NCBI RefSeq assembly: GCF_024054555.1
Contig: NZ_JAMXLY010000034.1
Coordinates: forward strand, 1-36,974
DNA: 36,974 bases
Direction of reading: 5' to 3'
Source: Segatella cerevisiae
GTDB taxonomy: Bacteria > Bacteroidota > Bacteroidia > Bacteroidales > Bacteroidaceae
Numbering within the stretch: position 1 is the first letter of the stretch; every line of letters begins with the position of its first letter. The notes beneath the pieces are model-generated. The model was given only the letters and a program-made list of their open reading frames with translations. It made no database searches and was not told the DNA's origin. Below, in pieces: positions 33,380 through 36,974 of this stretch. A program made the position numbers and the translations under genes.

Positions 33380-33688
33380 TCAGGATATAGACAGCGATAT
33401 ACGTTTGCCTAATCCTGCGAAGATACGGAACAGCGTAGAAAGCTGTATGTCAGCATGTCCGTTTTCGATTCGTGAGATGTAGCTTTTCTTCGTACCAATC
33501 TTGGCTGCCAACTGTTCTTGTGTAAGTCCTGACTTTTTGCGTTCCTCCTTCAATTTCTCTCCGAGAATAAAGGCATCTGCACAAGATTCAAACTCCATTC
33601 GGTTGGGTGTCCCTTCTGCACCAAAATCTTCAGCGATATAGTCTTCTATCGGAGTAAGGCCCCGTTTATTCATTTGATCCTTATTCAT
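33380..33688 (-). CDS. HigA/XRE-type antitoxin
   Basis: About 102 residues from 'MNKDQMNKRGLTPIEDYIAEDFG'. The C-terminal helix-turn-helix is typical XRE: 'KLKEERKKSGLTQEQLAAKIGTKKSYISRIENGHADIQLSTLFRIFAGLG'. The ATG at 33688 overlaps the toxin stop by eight bases (ATGAATAA), so expression is coupled. The longer frame to 33721 lies inside the toxin gene. It should neutralise the toxin at 33681-34046 and repress the pair's promoter. Confidence 0.9.
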   Translation of the reverse strand: MNKDQMNKRGLTPIEDYIAEDFGAEGTPNRMEFESCADAFILGEKLKEERKKSGLTQEQLAAKIGTKKSYISRIENGHADIQLSTLFRIFAGLGKRISLSIS

Positions 33689-34046
33689 GTTGCAGTCCCT
33701 CCTTTTTCTTAAAATATTCATTCATAATTCGTTTAGCCCGTTCAATCTCCTGTTGAGGTGTCTTTTGCGTCTTTTTCTGAAAGGCATTAAAAAGGATTAT
33801 AAGGTTTCCTTCATCCATACAACAGAATATACGGTATATATTGCCATTCTCCTCTATTCGAATTTCAAATAGACCGGGTACTCCTTCGATACTCTTCAGA
33901 AAAGTTTTGGGTATGACCTGTAATGTCATGATATACAGGAATACCTGATAGATTTTCTTCAAAACCTGTTTGGGCTGTGTTTTCTTAAATTCCTTGAAGT
34001 AATTTCCGAAGGCTAAGATTTGTCTGATATATTTTCGTTTGCCCAT
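33681..34046 (-). CDS. RelE/HigB-type (Gp49-like) toxin
   Basis: 121 residues. The core 'LKSIEGVPGLFEIRIEENGNIYRIFCCMDEGNLIILFNAFQKKTQKTPQQEIERAKRIMNEY' is the phage-derived Gp49-like HigB family, including the 'FxKKTQKTPxxEIxxA' end. It probably acts as a ribosome-dependent mRNA interferase. The toxin gene precedes its antitoxin, and a textbook promoter (TTTG, 20 bases, TATCTTTG) lies just upstream. It is not closely similar to the HigB at 4001-4300, so the two pairs are unlikely to cross-talk. Confidence 0.92.
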   Translation of the reverse strand: MGKRKYIRQILAFGNYFKEFKKTQPKQVLKKIYQVFLYIMTLQVIPKTFLKSIEGVPGLFEIRIEENGNIYRIFCCMDEGNLIILFNAFQKKTQKTPQQEIERAKRIMNEYFKKKEGLQHE

Positions 34047-34069
34047 TGTCCATTATCAAAACCCTGCTA

Positions 34070-34101
34070 CAAAGATAACGAATTAGTAAACAAATTCCAA
34101 A
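34070..34101 (-). promoter_or_regulatory. Promoter of the second toxin-antitoxin pair
   Basis: TATCTTTG at 34077-34070 (minus strand) and TTTG at 34101-34098, spacer 20 bases; the ATG at 34046 lies 24 bases downstream. Confidence 0.8.
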
Positions 34102-34142
34102 TATTTCTACCACTATTTTATACGAATGTCATAGACTGTCGA

Positions 34143-34289
34143 CTATTTCTTTGTAAGACCTTTCTCACACAAGGTACCATCAATCTTCATGGCAAGCAAC
34201 ATTCTATTACGAGTCGTTGCTAAACTTTGCTTGTCAACATGATTAAGCATAGAACCCAGTATACCTTTTGGTTTAATCTTCAGCATCAT
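34143..34289 (-). pseudogene. Decayed second copy of the XRE gene at 35335-35592
   Basis: 48 codons reading 'MMLKIKPKGILGSMLNHVDK', then 'RNRMLLAMKI' and 'CEKGLTKK', followed by a stop. It is a close match to the first half of the protein at 35335-35592 ('MMKIKPKGVLGSMLNNVDK', 'RNRMLLAMKI', 'REKGLTQKQ'). The helix-turn-helix is lost after the stop. Confidence 0.85.
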
Positions 34290-34547
34290 CCCAATAATTA
34301 ACAATTAGTTCACTAACCTTATCTAATAGTAATAGCCCTATCAATAATAGCCTGATTGATTCATTTTCAAATTTCGTATTTTCTTATGAGGTACACAAGA
34401 ATTTTCTCCCAGAATCTAGTTGATGAAAAAGAAATAACTCCCAACGAAGTGCTGTAACCCGTTTCTTGAATCTTCAAAATATAACGTTTAGTTTAATGAT
34501 AAAAAGAGTTCACCACCTGCTCCTCTCTAGTTCTGTTGCAGAGGTAA
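34290..34547. other. Non-coding stretch before the octamer array
   Basis: About 260 AT-rich bases in which I see no gene, promoter or repeat. Confidence 0.4.
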
Positions 34548-34572
34548 ATCAAGAACGAACCGAAAACAAATC

Positions 34573-34623
34573 CGTTCCCTCCCGTTCCCTTCTCGTTCCC
34601 TGTACGTTCCCTCCTCGTTCCCT
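34573..34623. repeat. Five CGTTCCCT octamers in helical phase
   Basis: Exact copies start at 34573, 34583, 34594, 34605 and 34616, spaced 10, 11, 11 and 11 bases, that is one DNA turn apart. This suggests a cooperative protein-binding array on one face of the helix, next to the 23-bp repeats. Confidence 0.9.
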
Positions 34624-34664
34624 TTTTGGGCTTTTGGTGGACAAACCGGTTGAGGCAATCTGTT

Positions 34665-34917
34665 GACGTGCGTTATTAGGGTGTAAGGACGTACGTTATT
34701 AGGGTCTCATGTCGTACGTATTGACAATGTCAGGACGTACGTGAACAGAACCTCAAAAAGCACGTGAACAGAACCCCAAAAAAGTTATCATTAGTACCTC
34801 ATAAAGCGGTGAACAGAACGTATGGTTGGGCAACAAAGAAATGTAAGGAAAAGTATCAGCAGCATATATGGAAAAGTGTTTATAGTCTGTATGGAAAAGT
34901 GTCAAAGAAATGAATGG
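34665..34917. repeat. Eleven-unit degenerate array with exact 23-bp period (origin-like)
   Basis: Units start every 23 bases from 34665 without any slip. Units 1-2 share GACGT(G/A)CGTTATTAGGGT. Units 4, 5 and 7 share GTGAACAGAAC. Units 9-11 begin AAAAGT, and units 9, 10 and 11 end ATATGG, GTATGG and GAATGG. The period and the gradual change of subtype are as in iteron origins of plasmids. No initiator gene is found within several kilobases, so the origin, if it is one, is an orphan. Confidence 0.75.
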
Positions 34918-35334
34918 ACGGGCATCTTCAGATGGGAAGACGTGCTTCAATAGAAACGAAAATATCAGGCTCTTTCAGACGAAAGCAAAATCTTTTCTAT
35001 ATCATTGACGGAACGCATTCTACATCTGTGCCGGAACTCTCCAAATCCTTCCCGATGCTACCCGTACAAAACTTCTATGATAATAAATGACTGGTAAAAC
35101 TAACTGGGCAGCAAGTAACTGGAGATGCTGGAAGAAATCGCTGTACCAGTCTGCTACATCAACTCCCCTATCAGTATCTGCTTCGTGAACAAGACGACTT
35201 ATTGGCAATTTCTATATTGCAGGCATAGTTGATTAGAATATGGTAGCCCATTCGGACAAGGGTGAATTCAACAAGCAAGGGTGGAGTCAACCTACAACTG
35301 CAAATTTAGCAATTAATCTAAAGAACGCATTAGG
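34918..35334. other. Gene-free stretch between the array and the XRE gene
   Basis: About 420 bases. Short frames exist (for example 35020-35208 on the minus strand), but none has a recognisable pattern, a promoter or a ribosome-binding site. Confidence 0.45.
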
Positions 35335-35592
35335 CTAACTAATATTCAAAGCATGTTCTATGTCCAGAAGCGTGTCAGAGGTGAAATTTCGATTTCCAGA
35401 TAACCAATCCGAAATTTCAGATTCTGTTTTACCCATTATTTTTGCAAACTGTTTCTGAGTAAGACCCTTCTCACGCATGGCACTCCCAATCTTCATGGCA
35501 AGCAACATCCTATTACGCGTCCTTGACAAGCTTTGCTTGTCAACATTATTAAGCATAGAACCTAATACACCTTTTGGCTTAATCTTCATCAT
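35335..35592 (-). CDS. Small XRE-family regulator
   Basis: 85 residues. The C-terminal two thirds are a helix-turn-helix: 'KGLTQKQFAKIMGKTESEISDWLSGNRNFTSDTLLDIEHALNI'. The N-terminal 30 residues ('KIKPKGVLGSMLNNVDKQSL') are like those of antitoxin-type XRE proteins in Bacteroidales. No matching toxin gene is next to it: the gene upstream is the truncated TIR gene, 36 bases away. It may be a solitary regulator or an orphaned antitoxin. A decayed copy lies at 34143-34289. Confidence 0.82.
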   Translation of the reverse strand: MMKIKPKGVLGSMLNNVDKQSLSRTRNRMLLAMKIGSAMREKGLTQKQFAKIMGKTESEISDWLSGNRNFTSDTLLDIEHALNIS

Positions 35593-35628
35593 CCCAATAA
35601 TTAATTGTTAGTTCATCGTTCTTAATGA

Positions 35629-36894
35629 TCAATATCCCGGGTTTTGTGTTATATAAGGGTTTATGCAAAGTTCTTTATACGGAATCGGGAATAATAATTC
35701 TTCATTCTTAATTCCTAATATTGATTGTGCTTTATTTATTCTCTTCAATGCGGCCCACGTCCCATATGCAGAAACTCGCTTCATCCACATTTGTAAGGTG
35801 TCATTGATCATAGCTTCATTCTTTAAAGAATCCACATATTCTTTTGTGTAAATATCAATCCTAGATGATGAATCTGAAGAAGACAAAGTGAATATTTTAT
35901 CTTCTGATGTTATTTTAACGTCTTTTAAATGGATAATAGCTTGGTCATATTCGCCTAGCGATAAGAACAGTTCTGAATATAGGATATCTATTAAAAGTTC
36001 AAAGTCTCTATCAAAACCTTGTAAAGATTTTAACGTACTCAATAGTTTTAAACACTCCATATATATAAATCTTGCTTCTTGAGGTTTGCTTTGCATAATA
36101 TAAGAATGAGATATTTCAAATGGAAGTTTCCCCCATAACATCGCCATATTATAATAAATAAATACCTCAATAAAGTTTATTTCTGTCAGATATTTATCAA
36201 TACAAAATTTGTTTACCTTTTGTAGTTTCTGTGTTAAGTCATCACACTGTTTCAAGGCATGGAAGCCATTATTCCATACTTCTTCAATAAGTGGAGATCC
36301 CGAATCTATTCGTTGATGAATTTTATTTAACCTTATAGATTCTAATTTAATTTGACCTCTTTCAAATAAGAATAATTTTTCATGAATTTTATGAATATCA
36401 GCCTGAATATCAACTTCATTATAAAGTTTTTCAGGATTTGTAGAGACCGCTTGTTCTTGCTGAACCGAGGATCGTTGTATTTTTTCGTCTGTAGTTCTCT
36501 TTGAATTTTCTACTTGATTATTGAGCGAAATTGGGTTATACGATTTGAATTTTTTTATAAAGTCATTCCGTTTATTTTCCCATCTATTTTCATTTGGGGA
36601 TACCAAATGAAAAAATCTTGTTATATTATCTTTAAAATCATTCAATAGAGCAGAAATGTGTTGATCATCCCATGAAATTGCAATGTTATTGGATCCAATA
36701 CACGTTCTAGATAAATTTTGAACATTAAGTTTTGGAAGAATAAATGTTTGATATTCGTTTTTCATTATCCAAGCTGCACCCATTTCATTCAGACACATTG
36801 GACTCCTAAGATAGTCTATAGAAATAATGAAAATCATGAAAAGATTATGATTTTCATTCGAAAATGTTTTTATTGCGAACAGCCAGTAAATCGG
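35629..36894 (-). pseudogene. TIR-domain protein, 5' end missing
   Basis: The frame opens after a stop at 36895-36897 and reads through 'MIFIISIDYLRSPMCLNEMGAAW' to a stop at 35629, about 420 codons. The motif around 'SPMCLNEMGAAW' is the second half of a TIR domain and keeps the Glu that is catalytic in NAD-cleaving TIRs. The first strands and the nucleotide-facing loop, normally about 60 residues, are missing, and the only ATG (36837) lies inside the domain. The C-terminal 250 residues are helical and may form TPR-like repeats ('EARFIYMECLKLLSTL', 'ELFLSLGEYDQAIIHLKDVK'). Bacterial TIR proteins of this form often act in antiphage defence; this one looks truncated. Confidence 0.75.
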
Positions 36895-36974
36895 CTATTC
36901 AGGTTTAACTTATTTGTTTTGACACAATAAAAGAATAAGCAGGCTGCGGTATGCTGTCTGCGGCTATTGGCTTA

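Noticed and set aside
34573..34917. CRISPR array
   Set aside because: The units are degenerate throughout with no alternating conserved repeat and unique spacer, the period of 23 is too short, and no cas genes are present.
35020..35208. 62-codon leftward frame between the array and the XRE gene
   Set aside because: No promoter, no ribosome-binding site and no recognisable motif.
35335..36837. XRE gene as antitoxin of the upstream gene
   Set aside because: The upstream gene is a TIR-domain remnant of 400 residues, not a small toxin, and the duplicated XRE copy stands alone.

Overview
The window reads as Bacteroidales DNA (Bacteroides, Phocaeicola or a close relative). The evidence is the repeated TAnnTTTG -7 promoter boxes, an STN-type TonB-dependent receptor with a DUF4249 lipoprotein and an ECF sigma/FecR-like pair, Bacteroides-style mobilization genes, and insertion sequences of types common in this order. 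Most of it is accessory DNA built from at least two replicon-like pieces, with decayed genes and insertion sequences between them.

Layout. 1-806: 5' part of an IS256-family element. 979-3418: a leftward partition operon (ParA, a DUF3408-like protein, and a helix-turn-helix/DUF3127 fusion) closed by a terminator. 3961-10273: a defence and stability island with a higBA toxin-antitoxin pair, a PD-(D/E)XK nuclease gene followed by a short protein that looks like a degenerate FtsZ/tubulin relative, and a divergent McrBC system. 10485-13150: IS1182-like remnant, an intact IS4-type element with a target duplication, and a collapsed AbiE toxin-antitoxin. 13186-15440: MOBP relaxase, MobC-like accessory protein and a candidate oriT. 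15952-19194: an unrecognised 344-residue protein, a 40-residue membrane peptide with its own terminator, four 21-bp iterons and a Rep_3 initiator. Together 979-19194 looks like a mobilizable iteron plasmid, either autonomous or integrated.

19862-30802 looks chromosomal in content. It holds a GNAT / ElaA / ThpR operon whose thpR is cut by an IS982-family element, and a sigma factor / FecR-like / TonB receptor / DUF4249 / beta-barrel operon cut by an IS4-family element exactly at the FecR-receptor junction. Both insertions have perfect target duplications, so the uninterrupted reading frames can be reconstructed. A second small beta-barrel gene follows.

30803-36974 is mixed: a WYL regulator, a 78-residue protein made of two Asp-box motifs, a GrpB C-terminal fragment, a second HigB/HigA-type pair, an XRE regulator with a decayed second copy, and a 5'-truncated TIR-domain gene. 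At 34573-34917 lies a strongly organised non-coding region: five CGTTCCCT octamers one helical turn apart, followed by eleven units with an exact 23-bp period. It looks like a replication origin without its initiator gene, and a decayed partial copy lies 1.4 kb to the left.

The best candidates for something undescribed are the nuclease/FtsZ-like gene pair beside McrBC, the orphan 23-bp periodic origin with its duplicated flank, and the 40-residue membrane peptide beside the plasmid origin. All function calls come from reading the sequence; no database search was possible.
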